64,000 nt of DNA from Paenibacillus lutrae (GCF_009757775.1 NZ_RHLK01000004.1:181198-245197), one strand, 5' to 3'. Counted from the stretch's first letter, positions 28,381 through 37,514 are shown. Program-made: numbers and translations. Notes: generated from the letters alone by a model not told the origin.

Positions 28381-28953
28381 TTAGTCCTGCTCTTGGGAAC
28401 CATTCCACTCCGACATGCCCGGCACTACATTCTTGATCTGTTTAAATCCCTTCTCCGTCAAAAGCTGCGCAGCCATATCACTGCGTCTGCCTGTCCGGCA
28501 AACTACGTGCAGCTCCTCCTCCGGGTTAAGCTCGCCCAGTCTTTGCTCCAGCTCTCCGAAGGGAATCGAAATCGCGCCAGGAATACGGCCGAACGCATAT
28601 TCAGCCGGCTCGCGCACGTCCAGCACCCGGGTTTGCGGGTTATCCTGAAGTTTCTGCTGCAGTTCTTCATTAGATAAGGTGTACGGAAACAGGCGAGCTT
28701 CTTTTACTTCGGAAGGATCGGATTTACGGATGAAATGGTGCAATACATCCCCTTCCTGATTAGAGCCCAGATACTGGTGGCCGGTTGTCCTAGCCCAGCT
28801 CTTGAGATCCGCTAGGGAGCCTTTGTCCGTCGCCTGCACTTCCAGCACTTGTCCGGACTGCAGCTGTTCGATAGACTTCTTCGTTCTGACAATCGGCATC
28901 GGGCATGCCAGGCCTCTCGCATCTACGACTTGGTCCGCTTTAATGGATGACAT
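28381..28953 (-). CDS. yrkF: TusA-rhodanese fusion sulfurtransferase
   Basis: A 190-residue two-domain protein. The TusA domain (residues about 6-75) has DARGLACPMPIVRTKKSI. The rhodanese domain (about 95-185) has VLDVREPAEYAFGRIPGAI and the active loop VVCRTGRRS. Both cysteines can carry persulfide, so sulfur may be moved inside one chain. The architecture is that of Bacillus YrkF and part of staphylococcal CstA. It is the first gene of the operon under operator 3. The ATG has an AAGGAGG site 11 bp upstream. Confidence 0.92.
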   Translation of the reverse strand: MSSIKADQVVDARGLACPMPIVRTKKSIEQLQSGQVLEVQATDKGSLADLKSWARTTGHQYLGSNQEGDVLHHFIRKSDPSEVKEARLFPYTLSNEELQQKLQDNPQTRVLDVREPAEYAFGRIPGAISIPFGELEQRLGELNPEEELHVVCRTGRRSDMAAQLLTEKGFKQIKNVVPGMSEWNGSQEQD

Positions 28954-29129
28954 AATATGGGGTGCCTCCTTGGTAGGTAGTTTGCTCTACTAGTCCGACC
29001 CTACTCCTGCATCGAAGACCTTCATGCCTTCTTAGCAAGAGCTGCGTCTGTTTAGTATCCATTCTTTCTCCTGGCTTCATTCACGAGCCAAGACTTCGGA
29101 TTTTCTAAACCTTGTCTTCATTTATACCG

Positions 29130-29145
29130 ATACCCGTATGGGTAT
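29130..29145. promoter_or_regulatory. CstR-type operator 3
   Basis: ATACCCGTATGGGTAT, arms identical to operator 1, 6 bp downstream of the -10 box. Confidence 0.8.
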
Positions 29146-29151
29146 ATAAAC

Positions 29152-29180
29152 ACTATACTTGGATTTGTTCACTTCGTCAA
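29152..29180 (-). promoter_or_regulatory. Promoter of the sulfur operon
   Basis: TTGACG, 17 bp, TATAGT on the minus strand. Same -10 sequence, spacing and operator offset as the cstR promoter. The rest of 28954-29343 contains no gene. Confidence 0.8.
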
Positions 29181-29343
29181 GTCGGGGTGGCGGGTAATCT
29201 TTGCCTGATTCCATCCGCATACAGAGCAAAATTCTGGTTTGGGCGGCTGCACAATCGATAAAGGTTACTCCCGCGAAGTTAATCCGGTATAATGGACAAG
29301 GCTGTTAACCTTAAACTACTGTAAGGCGGGGCGGTATATACCT

Positions 29344-29727
29344 ATGGATTTTATTATTGCCGGGATCGTCGTGGTCTTGAGTCTGATCGTTCCGGCGGCG
29401 GTCAGGATGATCAGGCAGCGGAATACGTTTATCCAAGAGATCCGCAAAACAAAACATATTCTTACAAACGGCACACCCGCAAGCGCGGTCGTAACGGCCT
29501 TCACCCAAACCTCCGTACAAGTGGATGACCAGCCGGAAGTCCTTCTGGAACTGGCCGTCACTATGGAAAGCGGAGAGACATTCCAGACAGAGTTAACCAC
29601 CGTTGTTGTGAGGGATCTGCTTCCCCGGTTCCAGCAGGGCTGTACTATTGCCGTGAAAGTTCTGGAGCGCAGCAATCAGCGCGAAGTTGCGGCCGAAGGG
29701 GCTTATTTTGCCGGGTTGAAGATTTAG
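29344..29727 (+). CDS. Single-pass membrane protein of unknown function
   Basis: A 127-residue protein: an N-terminal membrane helix (MDFIIAGIVVVLSLIVPAAV), a basic stretch and then a predicted beta-rich soluble domain (TPASAVVTAFTQTSVQVDD to the end). The design resembles small DUF3592-like or NfeD-like anchored OB domains, but no firm family could be given. The start follows AAGGCGGGGCGG. It is alone and ends at a terminator. Confidence 0.7.
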   Translation: MDFIIAGIVVVLSLIVPAAVRMIRQRNTFIQEIRKTKHILTNGTPASAVVTAFTQTSVQVDDQPEVLLELAVTMESGETFQTELTTVVVRDLLPRFQQGCTIAVKVLERSNQREVAAEGAYFAGLKI

Positions 29728-29772
29728 GGGGCGAAGGATAAGCGGCAGTCGTAATCCTCCCTATAAAAAAAC

Positions 29773-29814
29773 AAAACGCTTCTCGCACGTTGGACGTGTC
29801 TGAGAAGCGTTTTT
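29773..29814. terminator. Bidirectional terminator
   Basis: AAACGCTTCTC...ACGT and ACGT...GAGAAGCGTTT arms with a short loop and A/T runs on both sides, between a plus-strand gene and the convergent VanZ-family gene. Confidence 0.85.
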
Positions 29815-29855
29815 GGTGAGTTTTTTGCTGCGACGATTACCTGAGAGTTTGAACT

Positions 29856-30455
29856 TTAATAAGTTTTACCGCAATCATAGATATATTGAGTAAATGAGTT
29901 ATGCTTCATATGAAGAGTATCAACCAACCTGATATAGACCGAAGAAATCACCCTGAAAATTAAGTAACCTGCGACTACACCTGTTAAATTCATCACAACA
30001 TCGTTACTGTCTATAATTCGGTAAGGGTAATTTAAGAGAACAGAGATCCCAAACTGGATCAGTTCAATACAAATCCCCACTAGTACGCCAAGCATGAGTA
30101 TCCTCGCGGAACCACGAGGTTTTATTAAATAATTAATGATAAAACCAAATGGGATCGTCATCAGTATATTTAAAGCATGTTCTTTAGTAAATGAGAAGTG
30201 GCCGGATAACCATAATGGCTGCATACTTATGTTTTGTTTAAATGTTGTGCCAGGCCTTACAAGGCTCAAGTAATTTTCATTCACCGGAATTGGAAATAAA
30301 GTGTACTTGATGACATAGCATACATAGATATAAAAGATTCCATGAAAAATTAAGCTTATATATACTTTTGGGTTATTTTTTCTTTGTTGCAGATAAACAA
30401 AAATCAAATAAACAGGGAGGCTTAGGATTATATACAGAATATGAAATCTCAGCAT
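29856..30455 (-). CDS. VanZ-family membrane protein
   Basis: A 199-residue protein with about five hydrophobic segments. The VanZ pattern is visible: TLFPIPVNENYLSL, HALNILMTIPFGFIINYL, GICIELIQFGISVLL and RIIDSNDVVMNLTGVVAGY. Members are named after a teicoplanin-resistance gene, but most have unknown function. The gene is clearly more AT-rich than its neighbours, which suggests more recent acquisition. Confidence 0.85.
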   Translation of the reverse strand: MLRFHILYIILSLPVYLIFVYLQQRKNNPKVYISLIFHGIFYIYVCYVIKYTLFPIPVNENYLSLVRPGTTFKQNISMQPLWLSGHFSFTKEHALNILMTIPFGFIINYLIKPRGSARILMLGVLVGICIELIQFGISVLLNYPYRIIDSNDVVMNLTGVVAGYLIFRVISSVYIRLVDTLHMKHNSFTQYIYDCGKTY

Positions 30456-30651
30456 AAATAGGCTCCTTAAACTATTAATTGAGCTGCACCGAGATAGCAG
30501 AGCAGCTCAATTAACAGGTCTTCCTATGCTGAAGTTATTGAACCGGCTTACTCCTGGCGCTCATGAACCAATCATAACCTGCCAACTTAATCATTTCATG
30601 CCGCTAAAGTACTGTTTTATTGCCTGCCTCGATTTGATTGGGTCCCACCTT

Positions 30652-31626
30652 TTACTCCCCTTTAGTATCCAAAGGTTTGAGGTGTGCCTCGATCTCCGCT
30701 CTGCGGGATTCGAGGAACGGCGGCAGCGCAAGAGATTCACCCAGATGAAGAATATCTTCATCCGTATCGAATCCCGGGCCGTCCGTTGCCAGCTCGAACA
30801 GAATGCCGTTCGGCTCTCTGAAATAGAGCGAACGGAAGTAAAAACGATCCACAAACCCGGAGTTCGCAAAACGCGCCGCCCGGATCCGCTGAATCCACTC
30901 GCGGAGCTCCTCCTCGTTGTCTACGCGGAACGCCACGTGGTGCACACCGCCGCGGCCCAGCTGTTCGGGAGCGAGGTCATGCCGCTCCTCGACATGCACT
31001 TCAGCCCCGCTGCCGCCTTCCCCCGTCTCGAATACGACGATGTCCGGCTGACCGGCAGCCTCGGAGGCGTACTCGCCTGCGCGGCGGAAACCGAGCAGCT
31101 CCGTGAGCACGACAGTGGTCGGCAGCGGATCTTCGACGGTCAGCCGGACCGGACCGAGTCCGGGAATGCCGAACTCGGCGGGAACCGGGCTCTTCGTCCA
31201 AGGAATGCCGCCCTGGACGCCCTGGTTCTTGTGATCCGACACGAGAATGAGCCGCTGCCCCTCCAAATCCCGGAACGCCAGCGTAGCTCTGCCCGCCCGG
31301 TCCTTGATCTCATCCCGGTCCACTCCGAACTCGTCGAATCGCTTAGACCAGTAGGTTAAGGCATCGTCGCTCGCTACGCGCAGCGAGATCGCCGAAATAC
31401 TGCTTACTCCCTCGCGGTTCTTGCCTGCCATCGGAATTTCAAAGAACGTCAGCTCCGTTCCCGGATTCCCCTTCTCATCGCCGTAGAACAAGTGATAGAC
31501 GCTGATATCATCCTGATTGACCGTCTTCTTGACCAGCCGGAGGCCGAGCACTTTTGTGTAAAACTCGAAGTTGGCAGGAGCCTTGGCCGTAATTGCGGAT
31601 ACGTGGTGAATGCCTTTCAGTTCCAT
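30652..31626 (-). CDS. mhqO: Ring-cleaving dioxygenase, MhqO-like (VOC superfamily)
   Basis: A 324-residue protein made of two VOC modules. It begins MELKGIHHVSAITA, with the metal His in GIHH and partner residues in GGVHHVAFRV and GILFELATDGPGF. This is the pattern of MhqO and MhqA-type enzymes that protect against hydroquinones and electrophiles in Bacillus. The ATG at 31626 has a CAGGAGG site; a 69-residue upstream extension is rejected. A perfect inverted repeat 150 bp upstream (31774) may be the operator of a MarR-type regulator not in this window. Confidence 0.85.
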   Translation of the reverse strand: MELKGIHHVSAITAKAPANFEFYTKVLGLRLVKKTVNQDDISVYHLFYGDEKGNPGTELTFFEIPMAGKNREGVSSISAISLRVASDDALTYWSKRFDEFGVDRDEIKDRAGRATLAFRDLEGQRLILVSDHKNQGVQGGIPWTKSPVPAEFGIPGLGPVRLTVEDPLPTTVVLTELLGFRRAGEYASEAAGQPDIVVFETGEGGSGAEVHVEERHDLAPEQLGRGGVHHVAFRVDNEEELREWIQRIRAARFANSGFVDRFYFRSLYFREPNGILFELATDGPGFDTDEDILHLGESLALPPFLESRRAEIEAHLKPLDTKGE

Positions 31627-31773
31627 AGAGATACCCTCCTGATTGCATATAGTATTTGCGTGATTCATGAAATGTATGACGAACGGGCTTGGCTTTCTCT
31701 CTGCGGGACATTCCTCTTCTTTACGAGCAGCGAGCAGTCGGTCGCTAATTACCTGAGAAGTCAGCCTTATAAT

Positions 31774-31797
31774 AATCAGTTTAGTGGTAAACTGATT
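31774..31797. promoter_or_regulatory. Perfect inverted repeat, candidate operator
   Basis: AATCAGTTTA and TAAACTGATT with a 4-bp centre, located 148 bp before the dioxygenase gene. MarR/DUF24-type repressors bind such sites; the owner is unknown. The remaining stretch 31627-31960 shows no gene. Confidence 0.55.
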
Positions 31798-31965
31798 AAA
31801 AGTCAACCGTTCGGCTTCCTTGAAAATGGTCAATGGCTCTGTGTGGATGAACTGCGGGACATACCCTGCTCATCACTATCACTACACTATAGGTCAAATT
31901 GGAGGGCGCCATGACTCAGCTGCTTCTTTTAACATCATATACTTGTTTGCACGTTCATAAGAAAA

Positions 31966-31993
31966 AGACACCGCGCCGCCAGGCACGATGTCT
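31966..31993 (-). terminator. Terminator downstream of the coiled-coil gene
   Basis: Minus strand AGACATCGTGCC / GGCGCGGTGTCT (imperfect) followed by TTTTTC, 127 bp after the stop codon at 32121. Confidence 0.7.
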
Positions 31994-32120
31994 CTCGTTA
32001 TTCACGCCATTCTTAGACAAAGGAAAGCAGCTATTGCTGAGCAAGATCCATTTCACAGGTACCGACTCTCTCAACTGCCGCCGCTTCCCGCTGCATGCCG
32101 GAATCTCATTTGTATGCCTT

Positions 32121-33731
32121 CTATCTGACCCACTGCTTCTGAGCATCGAATAGCATGACCTGTTCCCTAAAGACATTCACATGCTTCTGGAAAACCTCTA
32201 CTTCCTCATCCAGACGCTTCAGATGGATAGGGCGCATATTCAGGCGCCGATCCAGCATTTCCTTCTGATCCTGAATCTTGAAGCGGAGCGTACCCAGCTC
32301 TTCCGAACGAATAGCGGCTTCCAGCCTATTCGTCGAAATGAGCGCTACCGCCGCCTGGAATGTGTGCCAGAGATGGCCGAATTGAGCTCTATGCTGGTTA
32401 AACTCTTCCATCGCATTCTCATATACCTTCAGACGGGACATCTTGTTGTACAGTTCTGTGTAAGATTCCAGCAGAGCCATAACCTTCTCACCCGCTTTGC
32501 TGTAACGGCCTGCCTGCAGCAAATCTCTTGCTTCGGGAAGTTCGTCTCTCAGTCCTTCATAAGCTTTCATAAACTCCTTATAATCCAGCTCCATGGATGA
32601 CCACACAGATTCATGGAAAGTTTCTTGAACCCGCTGCAGTTCTTCCCTGTACTCCGCATCCGGGTAATGGAGATCACGGACATTATCGTCCAGCAATTTC
32701 AAATTCTTATGGACACTATCCCGCAGCTCCAGCGTATCCTGTACTGAGCTGCCCGCACGCCGGATCGTAATAGCTATATCTCGGGATAACCGTTCCGCAT
32801 CCCTGATCTTCCCCGCCTGCAGCTGCTCCAGCAGGAAAACAGCCTTCTCCTGGGCACGATCCAATTCATGGTGCACATCAAGTTCGGCAGGAGTCAAACC
32901 GTTGTCATGCATACTCCTGTCTACGGTAGACCGCACCTCACTGATTTCGCGGATAAACTGCTGCTGCCTGTCATACAGCTCCGGAATCACCTTGAGCAGA
33001 CGCTCAATATCCGACAGCTGGTTAAGGATAGGCTGAATCCCGACGTTGACATTGATAAAATCGGACAACTGCTCCCTCTTCACAATCTCGATCCGGTTGT
33101 TCACCTGGGTAAGCTCGGCTTCGATCTCCGCCACGCCGTAAATACCCGCGCGATCCCGCGTCCTGTTCATCAGGAACTGGATCTTTTCTTCCAGCTCACC
33201 CATTGCTTTGTTGTTTTCTTTCTCCAGCTCGCTGAATTTCTCGACTTTCTGACTCAGATTCTCGTACACGCCCTGATACTCCTTAAAAAGCACCTTGCAA
33301 TCCTCTATGGAGGCTCCGGACGAGAACGAGAAAAAAGCAGACGGAATTGCAGAAGCAACCCTTTGTAGTTCTTCGATAATCGTGAGCATCTCGCTCACCT
33401 CTGCATCCACCGGCTGAATAAGCCGTCTTGCGGAAGGACCGGAGTACAGCTCCAGCAGCAGCGACAATCTTGCCTTGTCACGATACAAAGCTGCCGAGAA
33501 CCGCTCCATTTCCTCCAGAAACTTCTTCTTCTGACTCTTCAGCTTGCTGATGCGCACTAACTGATACAGAAGCAGCACCGCGCAGGCCAGAAGCACAATG
33601 AAGATGATAAAAATCTGAAAAGCCTGACTAAATGTGGTTACTTGAGCCGGGTTAGCGGCAGGAGCAGCGGCATAGGCCGTATTCGTTAAGAATAGAAAAG
33701 CGGATAATGCAAGTGACAACCCTTTTTTCAT
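32121..33731 (-). CDS. Membrane-anchored coiled-coil protein, EzrA-like organisation
   Basis: A 536-residue protein. It starts with a signal-like segment (GLSLALSAFLFLTNTAYAA) and then one strong membrane helix (about residues 36-60). About 470 residues of almost continuous heptad-rich helix follow, with Glu, Leu, Lys and Arg dominant, and few Gly or Pro. This is the layout of EzrA-type septation regulators: short N-terminal anchor and long cytoplasmic spectrin-like helices. Sequence identity to EzrA could not be judged and the processed signal peptide is unusual for it, so the role is open. The ATG is not preceded by a strong site; AGGAGG is at the usual distance in GAAAGGCTTTTCG-like sequence only weakly. 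It is a single-gene unit. Confidence 0.7.
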   Translation of the reverse strand: MKKGLSLALSAFLFLTNTAYAAAPAANPAQVTTFSQAFQIFIIFIVLLACAVLLLYQLVRISKLKSQKKKFLEEMERFSAALYRDKARLSLLLELYSGPSARRLIQPVDAEVSEMLTIIEELQRVASAIPSAFFSFSSGASIEDCKVLFKEYQGVYENLSQKVEKFSELEKENNKAMGELEEKIQFLMNRTRDRAGIYGVAEIEAELTQVNNRIEIVKREQLSDFINVNVGIQPILNQLSDIERLLKVIPELYDRQQQFIREISEVRSTVDRSMHDNGLTPAELDVHHELDRAQEKAVFLLEQLQAGKIRDAERLSRDIAITIRRAGSSVQDTLELRDSVHKNLKLLDDNVRDLHYPDAEYREELQRVQETFHESVWSSMELDYKEFMKAYEGLRDELPEARDLLQAGRYSKAGEKVMALLESYTELYNKMSRLKVYENAMEEFNQHRAQFGHLWHTFQAAVALISTNRLEAAIRSEELGTLRFKIQDQKEMLDRRLNMRPIHLKRLDEEVEVFQKHVNVFREQVMLFDAQKQWVR

Positions 33732-33957
33732 CGAAAAGCCTCCTGGTGAACATACTTTGTCGTGTATCGGAACACGTGAATGTGGTTAGGAAAAGGTTCC
33801 CGGGCAGGTACTTTATGCAAACCGCCCTACCATCTCGGCAGCAGGTTAAACTTGGCAGTCTTCTCCTTAATTAAACCATAAGACCAGTAAACATTTGGAG
33901 TAAAAAATTTACATATACCAACTAGTTTTAATACTAGGTTCCAGCGTGAAATTCCTC

Positions 33958-34106
33958 TTTAAAAGGGGCCAGCTATTTGATGAAGATGGGATTGTGCGCA
34001 ATAAGTTCGATGGAATAGAAAAAAGCCACTCGGTTATGTCACCGAATGGTTTGGAGGATTAGGTAGCTATCACGCGGCGGTAGAGATAAAGAAGTTAATG
34101 CAATAA
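33958..34106 (+). pseudogene. Short coding remnant in two frames
   Basis: Frame one reads FKRGQLFDEDGIVRNKFDGI; about 20 codons later another frame reads PLGYVTEWFGGLGSYHAAVE and ends with a stop after KKLMQ. Both have protein-like composition and are joined by a shift near 34020-34035. It has no start or ribosome site. It probably belonged to the accessory segment now represented by the AIPR gene. The other bases of 33732-34315 show nothing recognisable and are increasingly AT-rich. Confidence 0.4.
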
Positions 34107-34315
34107 AATATATCAAAAACCGATTGTATATTCCTTTGATAATATATTTATAACTGGAGTTTGTATTATACAGCTGTAAACTTAAAGTAATCACCTTATA
34201 AAGGCTTGTTAAATCATTAATATTACCAAATTCATAAGTTTACTTATTATTATGCATTTATAAAAATTAATCATCTATAAATCAAAGAAATTATATTCAA
34301 TTCTATTTTGTAATA

Positions 34316-36031
34316 TCAAACAGAAATGCTTATAAAATCGATATTGATACTCTGTTCTAAAAATTCTTTAAATTGGCCTGATTTTGCAACTGCATCAATT
34401 GAAATTTTATATGTTTCATGAAATTCATATACTTTCTCCGGAAACCAATTTATTGATTTATTCAATAATTCTATATTTATTGGCTGATTCATAATTTTAA
34501 TAATATCTGATAGGTGATATTTTGAATTTTTAATTACTATAGCAACATAAATAAATGCAATATGAAACTTGAAATTTAGTTTAAGTGCATTTACTTTATC
34601 TCCGTAATCATTTCTTAAAAGAGATTGAATTTCCATCATCAACTTACCACAAAACAGATATACTGGCAGAGGTGTCTTTTTATTAAATACTTTTTGATAG
34701 TCGCTTTCTTTTTTTAAAAGAGATGATGGTCTAGCACGTGCAAAATCCGGCTCTCTATGGATTATTGATATGATTGATTGGGCAAGAAAAGGTATACTGA
34801 TAATCTTATCAGGTGATTTACCTGTATTTTTGTAATAACCTTTTCTTCTATCATAGAATAGATCATTCTTCTTAAAGTACTCTTCTAACTCCCGTTGAAA
34901 TATATCTGTGGCCTTCAATGATGAAATAGCTATTGGGGTTTGAAAATTAGAAGCTTTTATTACTTTATCAATAACTTCTGGATCGTCTTTTATAATAATT
35001 TTCACCAAAATAGATCTATTCTCTGACTCAAGACCATATTCTTTCAAGTAGTTATATATAGATGTTGATGATTGTAAACCATTTACAATTTGAACATTCT
35101 CAAGCGTTAAATCTTTCGCTATCGCAGATCCTTTATCCGCTAGAATAGTAACTCCGTTGTTCAAAGCCCAAAAATTTATTTGATGATCATTCTGTAAACT
35201 TTTCTCAATGTCCTTATTTACTTCTACTGCCCCTTGATAATCTCTTACATTCAAATCAAAAATATATTTTCTCAACTCTTTTTTTTCATCGACAATAAAA
35301 TCAAAATAATCTGTTAGTTTAACTAATGCTAAATATCCCTCTTTTGCAACAATAGGATTTTCACTTAACTTTAATGTAAGTGTATATGGTTTCTCTTTCC
35401 GATGAAGCTCGAGCAATTCACTAATACCATAATAAAATAAATCAACTTTTGCATTTCTAAAATATTGTTTTGTTTTTTGAATGAGAATTGCTTCCTTTGC
35501 TTGTACATTCTCATGAATATTTTGTGTAGAACCTCTGGAAGCATAACAAAACCTTATATTAAGATCAGGAAATTTTGAGGCTGTTTTTTTATATACTTCT
35601 TTAAACAAAAGTGATTTTTGGAACAATCTATTGTTTATTATTTTTTCCATAGACTCCAAATTTTCAAAATTGAATATTTGGTCGACTGTTACAATAATTT
35701 TATCAATCGGAGTAGCTTCAAAGGATCGCGTTGTTTTGGATTGAATTATCCAAATTTCAACTTTAACATTTCTTCTTATAGCTTCCAAATCATCTATATC
35801 TTCGATTAACTCTCCGTCAGTAAACAAGTAAAAAGAATCAATACCACCATCTAAGCCCCCATCAACAATTCCTTCTTCTATTTCTTCAAAAGATAAGTTA
35901 TTTTCTTTTAATATTTGGTCAGCCGTGAATATTTCAAACATCTGCGAAGGCTTTAAATCACCAGTAATTGTCTGCTTATAATCGTCTAGAATTGCATCAA
36001 GTAATATTTGATCATTTGAGTTATTATTCAC
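34316..36031 (-). CDS. AIPR-family abortive infection protein with nuclease-like N-terminus
   Basis: A 571-residue protein. The AIPR core is visible at about residues 260-325: LNVRDYQGAVEVNKDIEKSL, NFWALNNGVTILADK (286-300) and VQIVNGLQSSTSIYN (313-327). AIPR proteins are linked to abortive phage infection. Residues 57-99 (DGGLDGGIDSFYLF ... WIIQSKTT) fit a PD-(D/E)xK endonuclease core with D65 and Q97-S98-K99, so the N-terminus may cut nucleic acid (inference). No partner gene, methylase or antitoxin is adjacent. Codon use and about 30% GC differ sharply from the flanks, a sign of transfer. The start is followed by NNNSNDQ and preceded by a GGAGGCGC site. Confidence 0.85.
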   Translation of the reverse strand: MNNNSNDQILLDAILDDYKQTITGDLKPSQMFEIFTADQILKENNLSFEEIEEGIVDGGLDGGIDSFYLFTDGELIEDIDDLEAIRRNVKVEIWIIQSKTTRSFEATPIDKIIVTVDQIFNFENLESMEKIINNRLFQKSLLFKEVYKKTASKFPDLNIRFCYASRGSTQNIHENVQAKEAILIQKTKQYFRNAKVDLFYYGISELLELHRKEKPYTLTLKLSENPIVAKEGYLALVKLTDYFDFIVDEKKELRKYIFDLNVRDYQGAVEVNKDIEKSLQNDHQINFWALNNGVTILADKGSAIAKDLTLENVQIVNGLQSSTSIYNYLKEYGLESENRSILVKIIIKDDPEVIDKVIKASNFQTPIAISSLKATDIFQRELEEYFKKNDLFYDRRKGYYKNTGKSPDKIISIPFLAQSIISIIHREPDFARARPSSLLKKESDYQKVFNKKTPLPVYLFCGKLMMEIQSLLRNDYGDKVNALKLNFKFHIAFIYVAIVIKNSKYHLSDIIKIMNQPINIELLNKSINWFPEKVYEFHETYKISIDAVAKSGQFKEFLEQSINIDFISISV

Positions 36032-36257
36032 CTTGCGCCTCCATAAATTTCTATTTAAATTGATTCAAAAGCAAGCCTCAGCAGCATCCTATTTGTTCAA
36101 ATAAGTTTGATAGGTTTTGTATTTATAAAATCTATTATCATTTTCGTTTGTATTCTCTTAACTATGAGAATCCATGAACGTTCTATATTCGATAATCGTT
36201 TACCAATATCCTTTTATTTACAACCTTTAGAATTATAAAGTATTCACTCAAACAAAA

Positions 36258-36279
36258 AGCCCACGCACCAGCGCAGGCT
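36258..36279 (-). terminator. Terminator of the SDR gene
   Basis: Minus strand AGCCTGCGC TGGT GCGTGGGCT followed by TTTTTG, 13 bp after the stop codon. Confidence 0.85.
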
Positions 36280-36291
36280 TTCCTTGGTTTC

Positions 36292-37263
36292 CTAACCCTT
36301 CACACACTTCCGAAGCGTCTCTACGATCGAAGCTATAACATCGTCTTCCCGGTACTTCAGAATCGGCATCGTATCTGCCGGATCCAGATAAGCGTCCCGG
36401 TCCTGAACCTGTACAGCGACGCCCATGTGGATGCCGTGCTCTCTACCCGCGGCCGCTGTGGCTGCGTCATGCTGCTCCATGGCTGGCTTCATCTGATCCA
36501 GCGGCATCACCACAACCTTGGTCTCGGTCTGGCCGAGCTCGTCCAGAATCATTTGATGAAACTCGCTGTGTTTCATATTTATGCCGCTAATCGCGTATTT
36601 ACCGCGGTGTTCCCCATGCTCCATGGCACCGACTGCCGCTTCGGCAACCTGCTGCGCGGTTACCATAGCGGTTCCGCCACCCAGTACCGGCGCGATTTCC
36701 TTGCCTTTGACCTGGTCGACGAACATGGTCCACAGCGGCATACGGCCCGGCATCGTTCCGAAAATATACGGCAGACGCAGAGTCGTTACGTCCATCGCGC
36801 CTTCGCCTTCCATACAAGCGACTTCTTCTTGAAGCAGACGCGTACGCGGATAAGGATTGTCCTTCATCGGCAGATCGGTCCACACTTCAGCGAAGTGCGC
36901 GAAATACGAGCCGAACAGGACGAATTTCTTCACGCCTGCTTGTCTCGCCAGACGAGCCAATCTCTGAGTCGGCCGCACATTCGCCTCATAAAAGAATTTC
37001 ATGGCCGGGGCTTCCGGAACGATCCGTTCATCGGCACCCGCCGCATATATAAACCCATTCACGCCGGCTAGCAGCTCCAGGACTTCCTCGTCACTCATCT
37101 CATTGATATCACCTAACTTGCAATCCACTTCGCTAGGCAGCAGATCTTCTGCCGGCATTGGCGGCAACGACAACGTCGAAACCTTGTAGCCGCGGTTTAG
37201 CAGTTCTTTGATCGTGTAATAACCTAAAAATCCTGTTCCACCCAATACGAATACGTTTGCCAT
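36292..37263 (-). CDS. Extended SDR-type NAD-dependent epimerase/reductase
   Basis: A 323-residue Rossmann protein with the nucleotide site VLGGTGFLGYYT near the N-terminus. The substrate unit carries NPYPRTRLLQEE, where the usual YxxxK becomes YPRTR, so the catalytic Lys is replaced by Arg. That may mean an atypical or NmrA-like, non-enzymatic role. The start is set at the ATG at 37263 because AGGGG is 9 bp away; the ATG three codons earlier is too close to it. It stands alone beside the AT-rich island. Confidence 0.8.
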   Translation of the reverse strand: MANVFVLGGTGFLGYYTIKELLNRGYKVSTLSLPPMPAEDLLPSEVDCKLGDINEMSDEEVLELLAGVNGFIYAAGADERIVPEAPAMKFFYEANVRPTQRLARLARQAGVKKFVLFGSYFAHFAEVWTDLPMKDNPYPRTRLLQEEVACMEGEGAMDVTTLRLPYIFGTMPGRMPLWTMFVDQVKGKEIAPVLGGGTAMVTAQQVAEAAVGAMEHGEHRGKYAISGINMKHSEFHQMILDELGQTETKVVVMPLDQMKPAMEQHDAATAAAGREHGIHMGVAVQVQDRDAYLDPADTMPILKYREDDVIASIVETLRKCVKG

Positions 37264-37514
37264 GGAATTCATCCCCTATGCTTGTTGGTTTAAGAAAGGT
37301 TGTGAATGAAATCTTTTTCATACTTCTATACTAAAGAATTTTTATTCCAAAATATACCCTTCGCCTTGTATACTTTGTGGATTTTTTCTCAAAGTATTCG
37401 ACGTGAAAATCTGCCCACATTAATGCAGAATCTATTTCTATCCCTAAGCCCTAATTAGCAGGAAAAAGATCAAGCTCCCCTGTGAGGAACTTGATCTTCC
37501 TTTCCCGGTAAAAG

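Noticed and set aside
34316-36290. Restriction-modification or toxin-antitoxin operon around the AIPR gene
   Set aside because: No second gene is found on either side within the AT-rich segment.
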